Origin: Paracamarosporium sp. OC-R06-R3
Taxonomy: Eukaryota > Ascomycota > Dothideomycetes > Pleosporales > Didymosphaeriaceae
Direction: 5' to 3'
DNA: 64,000 nt
Assembly: GCA_019828545.1 (NCBI GenBank)
Contig: JACVRA010000115.1
Location: 124,001-188,000, forward strand
Part shown: positions 48,622 to 59,168 of the stretch, piece by piece
Numbering within the stretch: position 1 is the stretch's first letter
Layout: each line of letters opens with the position of its first letter
Made by a program: the position numbers and the translations under genes
Notes under the pieces: model-generated
Told to the model about the DNA's origin: nothing
The model's input: the letters and a program-made list of their open reading frames with translations, nothing else
Database searches by the model: none

Positions 48622-49313
48622 GGCGTTTGACAAGTGAGGGCAAATTGGAGAAGGACAACTAGTGGTAATACTTGTATTGCCACAGTTTAGACGAGAAAAC
48701 AATAGGACAAGAAGATATTAACAGTAACCAGTCTTTCGATCTATCGAGGGATCAGTTGGGATTGATAAAACCAGACTTGTGAGGTGACGATGGATATTTA
48801 GACGTACGTCATACATGCCGCAGGGAGCGACTTTGCATTTGGGACTCACTAGCACCCTTGCTTTGCCGTTAAGCGTTGAAGTCGTGCAATCCGCAAAAAT
48901 GAGAGTAGCGGACACTTGCCCTTACTTCAATTCTCGGACGACCAATAACGTGCCCATAGTGCAAGGCTCCCTTGTAGAGCAAATTTCGCTTTGTTGGTAG
49001 TACTACCAGATCTGCAGTCACAACAGGGTAGTCTGTGCTGGCCCAAAAAAGACGGCACCATCAACAATTCCAGGGAGATAGTCACTTAACAGTAGAAATG
49101 CTTACCCTGAGTCCATTAAAAAGGGCATCATTTCTATTAACTCAAGTCGCATGTACCATAAACTGTACCTGCGGTTGCCCGTCTTGATATGCTTATGCTA
49201 GTGATGACCGTCTGAATTCATCAAACGTGTTGTAAAGTTGTAGCGCCCTAGCTGGTTTCGAAAATACATTGAACCATGCTTGAGCACACCGCACACTGGT
49301 GTGAATCTTGAGT
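48622..49313. other. intergenic, possible unresolved exon
   Basis: Contains an open minus-strand stretch (48,718-48,915, starting MSATLIFADCTTSTLNGKAR) that may be an upstream exon of the SH3-like gene or a decayed gene. Nothing else is clear. Confidence 0.35.
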
Positions 49314-50585
49314 TCACTTATCTTCATTTTGTGGGTGAATTCCCGCTGCAATCCTCATAGCTTTCTCTGCCTTCTCAACAAATCTTGCTTCGTCGCTCGT
49401 ATTAATCTCTTCAGGAGGTGTTCCAGTCCTCTTCCTCTTCTTCATTCCGAGCGCATTGGTATGCCGGATAAGCGTTCCTCCCCGTTTGATCTTGTATTCT
49501 GCCTCGGCAAGACATCGACAGAGCTCCTGCGTTGACACAAGGATTTCTCGTCCCTCGATACCAATTTCATCCTTGGTAATATCCTCGCAGGTGAAGTCGT
49601 ACAGCTGAAGCTTCAACCCCGGATGATTTGTAGGTTGCCCGTGTGAGTCGCGGAATGCCTGCAGTTAGTGTCAGCGTTAAAAGATGAATACTAAGTAGTT
49701 CGGCCCTATTGGCTATGCAGTCACAGCGCTGAGGCAACTCATGCTGAATAGTCAACAAAAACGTTCAACAAAAGCGAGCTCCGTCGAAGCTGCTTGGTCG
49801 TGGCACATACCTCGTCTGAGATCTCTTTGATCACTCGCATCTCATCTCCATCGGCGGTATGCCGCACTTGAGGCCGCCACACGGACAATGTTGTCTCGCA
49901 CGACCCCTTGCGACCATACTCCATATCTAATCCAACCACGACTCGCACGCTACCATCCGAGTCTAAGATGTAGCTGTCTGCATACTCATCTAATCTCTCC
50001 CGCTTATTCAGATATGTCACTTCTATTATGACCCCTGGGTATTCCGCATCATCATGCCAGAAAGACGCATCTGGTTCATATTTTGATTTCGCGTTGGGCG
50101 GTGCATTTCCTGCTGAGGCAGGAAAGAATATTTCGGTCGATCGAGCAGGGTACACTTTCTGCGCAAAGCTTCCAGCCGCTCCTGTTTCGTTGCGTATAGC
50201 TCGGAGCTGGCTTCGGATTACCTCCTCCACCCTATCAATGAAAAGCTCATGTACACCAGACGGCATCCGAACAACAAATCTATTATTTTCTCGGTTGTAG
50301 TCATACCTACGCACATCCAAGGTTAGCTACTGTTTCTACTAAAGTCAAGCGTACATACCGTATCTTGTCGTCTACAAATCCCGATAATCCTTCTTCGTGG
50401 CTAAGTAGGCGCTCTATTTCATCGTACTCTCCTGGAGCTAGTAGAATTTCTGTCCACGGCCCTTGCTTGGTATCGATACCAGCTTCGATAGCTTTGAAGA
50501 GCGCGATAACTTGCCGCGCCTGGGCGTACGGCTTGTCAATCAGAAGGGCCGTTGACGGGGCGGCTATTTGCTCCGTTGAGCACAT
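49314..50585 (-). CDS. PD-(D/E)XK-like nuclease-fold protein, unknown role
   Basis: Three exons: 50585-50359, 50306-49811, 49658-49314. They keep phase across a 52 bp intron and a longer 152 bp one, giving about 355 residues. The central domain (residues about 80-240) has the Uma2/PD-(D/E)XK pattern: YEPDASFWHDDAEYPGVIIE with Asp155 and Glu171, then VTYLNKRERLDEYADSYI and a strand SVRVVVGLDMEYG. The canonical Lys after E-x is Thr (EVT), although a Lys follows four residues later, so catalysis is uncertain. The C-terminal exon (QLYDFTCEDI, then ALGMKKRKRTGTPPEEI) holds a basic KKRKR stretch that could be a nuclear signal. Such proteins occur in repeated families in plant-associated fungi with unknown roles. 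The 152 bp intron is the weakest part of the model. Confidence 0.65.
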
Positions 50586-51169
50586 TTCCGTAGATATAGC
50601 CTAGATTTGGGCACAGTTGTAAGATGGTTGTTATATTGTCGCTGAAACTAGTCTCGAGAACGACACGTTCTGGTCTGATTGACGCTACAACAGAGCCAGG
50701 AGCCAGGAGCTGCGGTAGGTCGCAGGTCAACCCGTGTAACAAGCGCGTTTGATTACAAGTACTGAGTTAGAGAAGAGAAGTGGGGCGATGCTGCTGCCTA
50801 GAACATGGAGGTAAAGTACATGACCAGATGACCTGTTAACACCAACTACGGTAATGACGCTAGCGGTAACTTGGGTACTGAGCCACATCATATCACCGAC
50901 TCTCCAAGATTTTACAAAAACCTTAATGAGCCAGGCTTTACTCCATGAGTCAGATACCCGCCGATTCGAATGGTCTTCATCACCTTATTCTACATGTGGT
51001 TCTAGTCTTTTGTTTGTTTGTAAAAACACAACACACATGGATGCCGCCGCAAGGTTTTTAGCCCATATATGGGCGGGCATGGGCATTTCGCCGTATTGTT
51101 TTAAATTAGACTATTATGTGACGATTTCGATTATTTTGACTTCGAAAATTTTTCACCTTCTTCCTCTAA
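50586..51169. other. upstream region of the nuclease-fold gene
   Basis: No supported gene. It leads into the diverged tandem-repeat array on the right. Confidence 0.45.
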
Positions 51170-53345
51170 AGACATAGCACATACCGCGAAGAGAAAGCAT
51201 GAAATGGGGTCCTCTAAGTTTCAGTACCCCTCCATAACTTGGTCGTCAAGCGTGTTCAAACAACATCGCGACTCTCAATGTAACTTTTCTTCCTAAATCT
51301 TTCCAAGGATACCGCACAGTCTTGTATCCCTAAGTCTTTTGGAAAAGATCCGACGAGACGGAGGTATCGTCTTTTACTCACCGTGCTTTAGTCCGATTCA
51401 TCACGTGCCATGCGCCCAGTTTTATTCAGTACTTCCAGCTTCCTTCATCTCTCCAAAAAGCGGACATTGTCCATTTTCCTGTCTATCGATGAAAAACTCC
51501 GGCACGAGGCCATCGGTGTCTGCATAGTGCTTTCTCTCCCAACTCCATTCACTGCATTAATCCATCCTTGCATCGCAAAAACGAAATTAAGCGACTCCCA
51601 TTGTAGGCTATGTTCTGGCACTTTCGGCATTCTTCCGCTTATTTCTGGACATGGGATATGGAAGACCTGCTGTGTCGTTTTTCGAAAGTCCTACACCGCA
51701 AAGCCATCTGATTGCACGATTAATTCTTGGTCCGATTTCGAGGAGTTGTACATGCAGTGAAATTTTCCTGAATTTGTAACCTCCTTTCGCTCTCCACACA
51801 CCGCACATGAAACCGCCGTTGTAGATTCCTTAGAAAGTCCGACAGGGAGAAGATATGGAAATCCTTGTTTTATCTTTGTTCCGACTCCATGTGTTCCAAA
51901 TTGTGCAGGTTTTTGAAACACCACCCCCCCAACACGAAACAACTGCTATCATGAAGATCGTTGTGAACTTTAGTCTTTCTACTTCCTCCCTCCAGCAGTC
52001 ACATGAGACATATCATTAATTTTAGGAAAGTCCGGCAGGGGCGTCCATAAACACGTGTTCTACACGTCTCTATCCCAGCTCCATCAGTTTTCACGGTCTT
52101 CTTTTGTTTTGACAACAACACCTCCACGATAGAAAACGACTCCCATTAGTCAATTCGTTCTTTCGTCTGCTTACTTCCTCCTCCGACCGTCGCACATGGT
52201 CTTTTCTAAAGTTCTCCTTCAGGAAAATTCGACAGGGAGGTCGATATAATTCATGGAAAGCGCATATTTACCCCAACTCCATATCACATGCCCATCCATC
52301 TTGAAGCACTGCTTCCCCGACAAGAACGTAGGACCCCCATTGAACCAATACGGGAATGTTTTTAATATTCTTCCTTCCCACCCCAGCCACCGTACATAAA
52401 CTTATCGTCGGTGAGTTTTACAAAGTCCGACACCGAGAAGACATTGAAGAACTTCGTGAAGGTTTTGGTCCGGCTCCATATACAGCATGATCAAGCATTC
52501 TTGACACACCAGCTCTCTGTCAGAAGCGAACGACTTCCATCACACCAATATATTTTTGCTTTCAATCTCCGCCTCACTCTAACACCACACATGTCACACT
52601 TGCACATGTTTTCCACAAAGTCCAATAGGGAGGGGGTATGAATGTTTTTACTTGCATTTCTAATCCCAACTCCATGCATAGCCCGCTCAGCTGTTTCGAA
52701 ACACCGCGTTTTGGACAGCAAACGAACAGCTCCCGCATAATAGGGAGTGCGTCATGTTTAATCTCTTTCCTACTCCCCAGACACCGCACATAGGTGATAA
52801 TTATTTGGGCTTTGAGGAGCCCAATATGAAGGGGCATAGTTATGTTCGTAAGTCTCTTAGTCGAACCCCATAGGCCCTAAAAGCTGGAATTTTTATCCCC
52901 GTACGTCTGACTGCCTTTCTCCCCCAGGCCTCTCCCCCATCTTTCTTGAGGTCCATATTTTAGAAACCCCGACAAGCAGAGAACGTTGGATGAACTCTCT
53001 TTAAGTACTTTTCAATCCGACCCCATAGGCATCAAGTGCGTCTGTTTTCAGCCTGGGGAGCGAAGACCATACAGCACATAATTGGAACAGTTTTGAGGTT
53101 TGAAAACATCGGTAAGAAGAGGGTGTCGTCTGATTTTTTGTTCTTACAGTTCAACATCATTACCTTCCTTTGCCATAGCTTCTTCTTCATGTTCGTCCAA
53201 TGTGTACTCCCTCCAGCTACCACACATGATACGTGCCTTTTAGACTTTTAGGAAGCCCGAGAAGCAGAGGACATGGTGTAGTGGTTCTGGGTGTTTTAGT
53301 CCGGCTCCATGGGCAGCAAGACCCCTGATTTTTAGCTCGAGGAGT
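51170..53345. repeat. array of highly diverged ~195 bp tandem repeats
   Basis: A recurrent block of the type GAAAGTCCGACAGGGAGAAG starts at about 51,341 (GGAAAAGATCCGACGAGACGG), 51,491, 51,684, 51,833, 52,026, 52,223, 52,421, 52,616, 52,815, 52,963 and 53,252. A weaker copy lies near 51,175. About 43 bp later each unit has a second block (GTTCCGACTCCATG). Further on comes a block like CGACTCCCATTGT, then a polypyrimidine stretch with CCACCGCACATG. Most spacings are 192-199 bp; some are about 148-150 and one is 289, as if built from ~49 bp subunits. Copies share only the anchors. Spacings near multiples of three, and recurring minus-strand MCGVW-like and LPVGLSK-like peptides, hint at decayed coding repeats. 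An old satellite is the alternative. Confidence 0.7.
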
Positions 53346-53646
53346 GTAGAACGTAGTGTGAAGAGAAGAAGGTCAGTGGAAGAGGCAGCCTTATATAGAC
53401 CTGGGTTTGCCGAGCGGTGTTGGGATGATATTCCGGCCTAACCGTGAAAGATCTTGGAAGCTGTGGAATTTCGAACTCCGATGCTGGAGCTCAACACCCA
53501 ACAAATCCCCATAATTATATGTGCATTATTCATACAACAAAGCCGTCCCGTATCTACATCAACCCTTACAACCGCAATCCTACTCTACTTCTATGCTGCC
53601 GACCAAACCCTTACAATACACATCGATATCCTACATCCCCCACACA
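53346..53646. other. short spacer
   Basis: Between the repeat array and the 3' end of the large minus-strand gene. A tRNA-like A-box/B-box pair near 53,407-53,480 was examined and rejected. Confidence 0.5.
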
Positions 53647-56527
53647 CTACCCACCCATCCACCCCCTAACCGTATCCTCCAACTCCCTCGCAGCCCGAAA
53701 CTCGCCATCCATCTTCCTAACCCTCGGCTTCTCCTTATCCTCCCTCTCCTCAACCTCCTTCCCCTTCCCCTCTCTCTTCCCACCCCCCTCCTGTCCCCCC
53801 CTTTCACCTCTTCTATCCACACCCCTCACCCTCCTAACAACCACCTCCCCACCTCGCCCCCTTTCCCACACCCTCAACCTCGCATTAATCTCCCGCTTCG
53901 ACAACTCCGGACAATCACTAAACAAATTCTTGCAGAAGGCGCGGAGGCGTGAGAGTTTGTGTGCGAGCTTGCGATTAAGTAGAGAGGAAAAGGCGCCGCG
54001 GCGCTTACGATACATCACCATCTTGGTGAGTTGGCGGCGCAACTCGATATGCACCGCGTACACGTCCAGCGCTGCATTGTTTGCGGATAGAGAAATGCGT
54101 GTTGAAGGATCGATCTTGGAAATGACGCTTTGCAGGGCTTTTCTGAGCGTGGAGACGCGGTGTGTGATTTTTTGGGTTGCGGATTGGAGGCGGGGGAGCG
54201 AGGGTCGAGGGGGGATGCGGCGGAGGGCGATGTCCGTGCGGAAACCGTTCTGCTGCCGGAGATGGTGCATGAGGGCTCGGTATTCTTGCGTGAGGTGTGC
54301 GAGTTTGCGGTTTATGCGGCGGAGGGAGTCGGTGCTGTATGCGAGTTCGTCTCGGGGCGGGGTGTCTAGTGTGTAGAAGCGGATTAGGGGTTGTCTGGGC
54401 GGTGGGGATTGCGTTGTTCGGGGTTGGGCATGCGCTGGGTTTCTGTTTGCTGTATTAGAGCCCTTTATCTCGGGGGTTTGTTGTGGTTGGGATGTCTGCT
54501 GTCGTTCATGTATGCGTTGCGGTTTAGGTGTATGTTGTCGTGCACGCTGTCGCTGTGCGGTTGAATCCATCGAGCCCTCTCTTATAGTATGCCTCTCTAC
54601 ATTTCTCCGCTTCCAGAACTTCTCGTCTTCAAGACCGTTCAAGCCTAAAAACGGCTCTACAGCGTCTCCGTAAAGGCTCTTGACCAAGTCACGATTATAG
54701 GGGAAAGGTTTAGACTCAAGACAGTCACGAAACGTCTACTCTTACATTAGATATAGTACATACATTTTACTCATCTAGACGACCTACATCCGCATCTTCG
54801 TCTGAACCCGGACCCGTAACCCAAGTCAAAGCAGAAAAGCGCGAAAATGGTACATCGACTGTGCTCCTCCCAATGAGCGAGAAGGAATCCTTTGGCTTAA
54901 TCTTGAAGCTACGACTGATGACCATTCCTCCTTCCGCCAATGCACCGAAAGTTCCTCTGAAAACAGTAATCTCGTTCGGGTTCGACGTCTCGTTCTGTGT
55001 GGGAGCAATAGGCATCGAGTCGGATGTGCTGGGTATGGTACCCAGCTCCAGACCCCACGCTGACTTGTCCTGGTTGCTCCTGAGAACAGAATCGCCTTGT
55101 GTAGGAACTGATGGAGACATGAAGAATTGGACGTAATCCCCTTCATGAGCAACTTGTTGAAGGGCCGAGGAAAGATCCCCAGGCCCATCGAAATGATCGA
55201 AGTCATCTGAACCCTCTGCGAAGTCGGTATCCATGGTGGGGACTGGGTCCAAGGAGAGCAGACCAGCTTTCTTGCCCCAGCCACCTCCGCCACTTAGCAC
55301 GCGATGCAGACGGGCACCAGAACCAAGGGCGATGGGCACCAGAGAATTCCAAAAGGGGGGATCTTGCTTCCACAGACTATCCCACAGCTTGTCTTCATGA
55401 ACGTCTGCTTCAGAATGCGACTGTTCGAGAAGGGAATCCGTTTGCTCTTTAGCCTTCAACATGATATCACGGTCCATCACGAGAGCCCAGACCGTTGTTG
55501 CCTGAGATGGCTCGCCACGTGCGCTGAAGTATCTCGGTACCATCTCCTCTAGTTCTTGAGAGGCCGTGATGCTAGCGCCGTCTGGGCCTATAACCCTTCG
55601 GAGTATATTGCCCATGCTTGCTTCAACCTGTCGCGGCCTAGACAAAGGAACAAGAGGCACGCTCAGCGCAGTGGCTTGGTCCTCGGTATCTAGTCGCATC
55701 CTGATCCCGTGGTGGGAGATATCCCGTTTCTCCTTCAACGTCAGCCCGTCTGTCCCTTTGGCTTTCTGCCAGGTCGAATACGTCATTGTCGTTGGCGAGC
55801 CAGTCTGGAATACGGTGTTGGCAAGGGGCAACCGAATAGAGTCGCTAAAGTGTCCGCCATCATTGTCGGATCCTTCTGATCGCACGAAGCTGACGGCTGC
55901 TTTGTCTGAGATGGCGCTGGAGGAGGTTGGCACAGAGTCGGAAAAGCGCAGCATAGCATATGCGATTCCTTCGTGACCCGTTTCCTGGGTGGATGGATTT
56001 TTTATCCTCTCCAGACATTCCTCCGTCATATTACCAATATTCCCGACCGGCCTCGCTACAGGTAGCTTGTCCACGACGGCACAAAGTGCGTGTATTTGAG
56101 CTGACGGCGACTGATCATCGCCTAGCGTGTGTGCATATGCCTGGCGGAGAGCCTTCTGGAGAAAGACTTGGTCGTCGAGGAGCCATGTCGCGAACGAAGG
56201 CGTCACGAAGAAAACGGCGAATCGGTCTTGAGTAACGCGGTTTTTGCGGACGGGCTTGATATGGGAGATGAGGTCTTCTGGGCGCTGGTATCATTAGCAT
56301 GACGATCACTTTATCGTGATAGCACCTACTGTATTCGCAACGGACGACGGGATGATTACGGCGCTATTGGCCGTCCTGAGCTGCAGCTGTTGGCCATCTT
56401 GGATGGAGCTCTGCGCATAGAAGCGCAGGTTAACGGGTCCCCGGAAGTGTTGAGAGCGGCACAGGTTGGCAGAGACGGAGCGCGAGCAGCTCCAGACGTG
56501 CCATTGTCGCGCAACCCAAGGAGGCAT
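53647..56527 (-). CDS. large uncharacterised protein, probably mitochondrially targeted, joined from two long frames
   Basis: Proposed exons 56527-56330, 56284-54788 and 54735-53647. Introns are 45 bp (GTAGGT donor) and 52 bp (GTAGGT donor, TAG acceptor), both phase 0, giving about 927 residues. Without the second intron the first part ends at 54,767 after 571 residues; the second part, read alone, has no ATG before 54,570 although its frame is open to 54,735. That makes the join likely. The N-terminus (PPWVARQWHVWSCSRSVSAN) is basic and hydroxylated, like a mitochondrial leader. The first part has conserved-looking blocks (QDRFAVFFVTPSFATWLLDD; SGGGGWGKKAGLLSLDP; EGDYVQFFMSP). After the join comes FRDCLESKPFPYNRDLVKSL, then a Gln/Pro/Arg-rich linker, a helical region (LRRINRKLAHLTQEYRALM) and a basic C-terminus. 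Family not recognised. Confidence 0.6.
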
Positions 56528-57193
56528 AGGTTGAGCTCAGTTGATCATGACATTCATCTCGTATGCGACGCTGGGCCGAATACTGAGATCATATTCCAGT
56601 TTCGCGCTAAGATCTGCAGCCAGGCTGACTAAGAAACCCGCTCTCACGTGCATCCGGGGTGGGCGAGCGCGACTCCAATTGACTACGTATCTTGGGTTGA
56701 ATCAAATTGAGAGATTGTGAGAGACATGGGAACACATCCTCTGGGCTTCTTGACGGGATTGCCAATGGCTTGCGAGAATCCTTCAAGCGATAACGGCGTC
56801 GCACATGTCGATCTCATCTCATCTAATTGCGTCGGACTAGAGTGCACGGACGGTGGTTGAGGCTCCGCTCCGCTGTGAGATGCAACGCGGCTGGACGAGG
56901 CAAGGGCGAATAGCAGACGACAGCTGGCCATCTACCTCATCCCCTGTCCTGGACGACGACGCCGTCTCCGCCTCTTTCGCACACCCTCTGCGAGCAAACA
57001 CTGTCGCCGGCGTCCCACAGCTGCCACCCCGCCCCTGAGCGCAGACCTGGCCTCAACATCAGAAATCTCATCGGGTCCCCGTTCGCGCCTGCCCGCGCAT
57101 CCACGCCGCACCTGCCCTCTCCAATTCTGATGCGACATTCATAGATTTCTTTCGTCACCGGCAGCGCATCGCCGCCTCTTCCTCATCGCCAAA
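56528..57193. other. divergent intergenic region
   Basis: Promoters of the large minus-strand gene and MNN9. GC-rich, pyrimidine-rich before the ATG at 57,194. No gene. Confidence 0.5.
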
Positions 57194-58356
57194 ATGCCCA
57201 CTCCACGCTCGTTACGCCGCCAGAACCCTATCACGTTTGTCCTCGCCGGCATCCTGTGCATAGGCTTCTTCATATTCTTCTTCTCCAGCAATGACGGTGC
57301 CTCGGTGTCGTCAGGCCAGGGGTCAGGCCGCACATCTTCGAGCGTCCTATCGCCGCCATCGCTACCCTTCCGCAAATCGAAAGCGAACGAGCCGCACGTG
57401 GCACCGCCCGTCGAGCATTACTTCATGAACAACGTCACCCAGTCGCGCACACCAGCAGAGAACAAGGAAAAAGTCCTTATCCTTACCCCGCTTGCGCGCT
57501 TCTACCAGGAGTACTGGGATAACCTCAACAAAATAGCCTACCCGCACGATCTTATCTCGCTTGGTTTCATCATCCCCAAGACGAAGGAGGGCAATCAGGC
57601 GTATGCGGACTTGCAAAAGCAGGTCACAAAGACACAGGGCGGGCCCAAGGCGAAGCGCTTCGCGAGCATCACAATCCTCCGACAGGACACGGAGAGCCCC
57701 CTGCAGTCTCAAAATGAAGCCGAGAGGCACAAAATGGAGAACCAGAAGGCACGTCGCGCAGCCATGGCGAAGGCACGGAACTCGCTCCTCTTCACCACTC
57801 TCGGACCGAGCATTTCGTGGGTCCTCTGGCTCGATGCCGATATCATCGAGTTCCCTCCGACGCTGATCCAGGATCTCGCAGATTACGACGCACCCATCAT
57901 TGCGCCCAACTGCTTCCAGCGCTTCTACGACGACAAGAAGAAGGCCATGGATGTCAGACCATATGACTACAACAACTGGATTGATAGCCCGACAGCGAAG
58001 GAACTCGCTGCCAAGATGGGCAAGGACGACATTTTGCTCGAGGGATACGCTGAAATGCCAACCTACCGCAGTTTGATGGCCATGATGTACGACCCTTCGG
58101 CTGACCCTGGCACTAAGATCAAACTCGATGGTGTGGGCGGTGCTGCTCTCCTAGTAAAGGCAGACGTGCACCGCGACGGAGCCATGTTCCCGCCTTTCTC
58201 CTTCTATCACTTGATCGAAACTGAGGGTTTCGCGAAGATGGCCCGTAGATTGAACTGGGACAGCTTCGGTCTGCCCAACTACCTTGTAAGCTTCACTCGT
58301 CTTCCCTCAACAACTCCTAAACTAATCTTCTACAGGTATACCACTATAACGAGTGA
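57194..58356 (+). CDS. mnn9: MNN9-type mannan polymerase subunit (ANP1/MNN9/VAN1 family)
   Basis: Two exons, 57194-58285 and 58336-58356. The 50 bp intron has GTAAGC and CAG ends and leaves a seven-codon last exon (VYHYNE), giving about 370 residues. It is a type II Golgi membrane protein: short basic N-terminus, then one helix (FVLAGILCIGFFIFFFSS). The lumenal domain has VLILTPLARFYQEYWDNL, a LWLDADIIEFPPTLIQDL block with the DAD metal motif near residue 215, and PIIAPNCFQRFYDD. It also has DVRPYDYNNWIDS, EGYAEMPTYR, DGVGGAALLVKADVHRDGA and FPPFSFYHLIETEGFAKMA. The family elongates the alpha-1,6 mannan backbone of cell-wall glycoproteins. MNN9 fits better than ANP1 or VAN1, but the distinction is moderate. 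If the intron is retained, the frame runs on to 58,510 with a different C-terminus. Confidence 0.9.
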
Positions 58357-59168
58357 ACGCTCGCCGAGGAGCTACGTTTTGTCTGGGCTGTTTTGGCGAG
58401 CATTGGGCGGCGTTTTCGGCTTGTGGAGGCACTCCGACATACTTTGGGCTCTGTTGCAGGGTTCGGATTTTGTCAAATGTATCATCTATTTCACTTTCGA
58501 TTCTGTTTAGAGCTTTCTGAACGGCCACTGGGGCGGCATTCCGAATTTCAAAATGTTCAAAATACTACATGCGGTCCTCCTCCCGTAGTCTGTTGGCGAC
58601 GTTCTACTTTGCTAACACGTCAACGACCCTCCCAGGAGGATCGATAAGTTTATGAACACGATAGCGTCTGGATGTGCTCATCCTCTTTATTTTCCAAACG
58701 ACGTCGGGGAATATGTACATATGTACATATGGACAATGAAAGGATCAATTGAGCTTGGCCAACCTCGGGACCTCCCGCAGCCATCCATGAAAGCTTCGCA
58801 CGTGCGCGACCGCGAACGTCCTACTTCGCAGATTATACCCCACAATCGAACCATGGCATGTTTATGCCTAATTTAACACCCGAGATACCACGCCGCCGGC
58901 ATCACTCGCGCTCATCCCAAGCTCTCGCGCATTCCTCACTGTAACAGGTCAGTGCTCCCCCAAGCCCACCACGCGAGCTCCCGCGATGGCGTCAACTCCA
59001 CCCGTAAGCACGAATCCCACACTACACCCTTCCCGCGTCCACCATGTCCATTGCGCCCGCCACGCCCCGCTGCGATGCTTGCAACGCCCACGATCGAGCC
59101 CACCATGCAAGCCGAACTGACGTCGACAATGCAGCCCGATCGCGCTCCCGAGCCGCGCTCCCAGCACA
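58357..59168. other. intergenic region
   Basis: MNN9 3' flank and promoter of the DUF202 gene. Contains a 20 bp perfect palindrome (listed separately). No gene. Confidence 0.5.
58711..58730. repeat. 20 bp perfect palindrome
   Basis: ATATGTACATATGTACATAT equals its own reverse complement and is built from overlapping TATGTACA units. About 440 bp upstream of the DUF202 gene; possible cruciform or factor site. Confidence 0.8.

Noticed and set aside
51170..53345. CRISPR-like array
   Set aside because: Repeat units are far too long and diverged, the host is eukaryotic, and no spacer/repeat regularity is seen.
53400..53500. tRNA-like A box (TTGCCGAGCGG) followed by a B-box-like TTTCGAACTCC
   Set aside because: The acceptor ends pair poorly and the T-arm has only about three pairs around a long loop; no proper anticodon arm.
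53444..54376. 310-codon plus-strand frame
   Set aside because: Antisense shadow of the basic C-terminal part of the large minus-strand gene.
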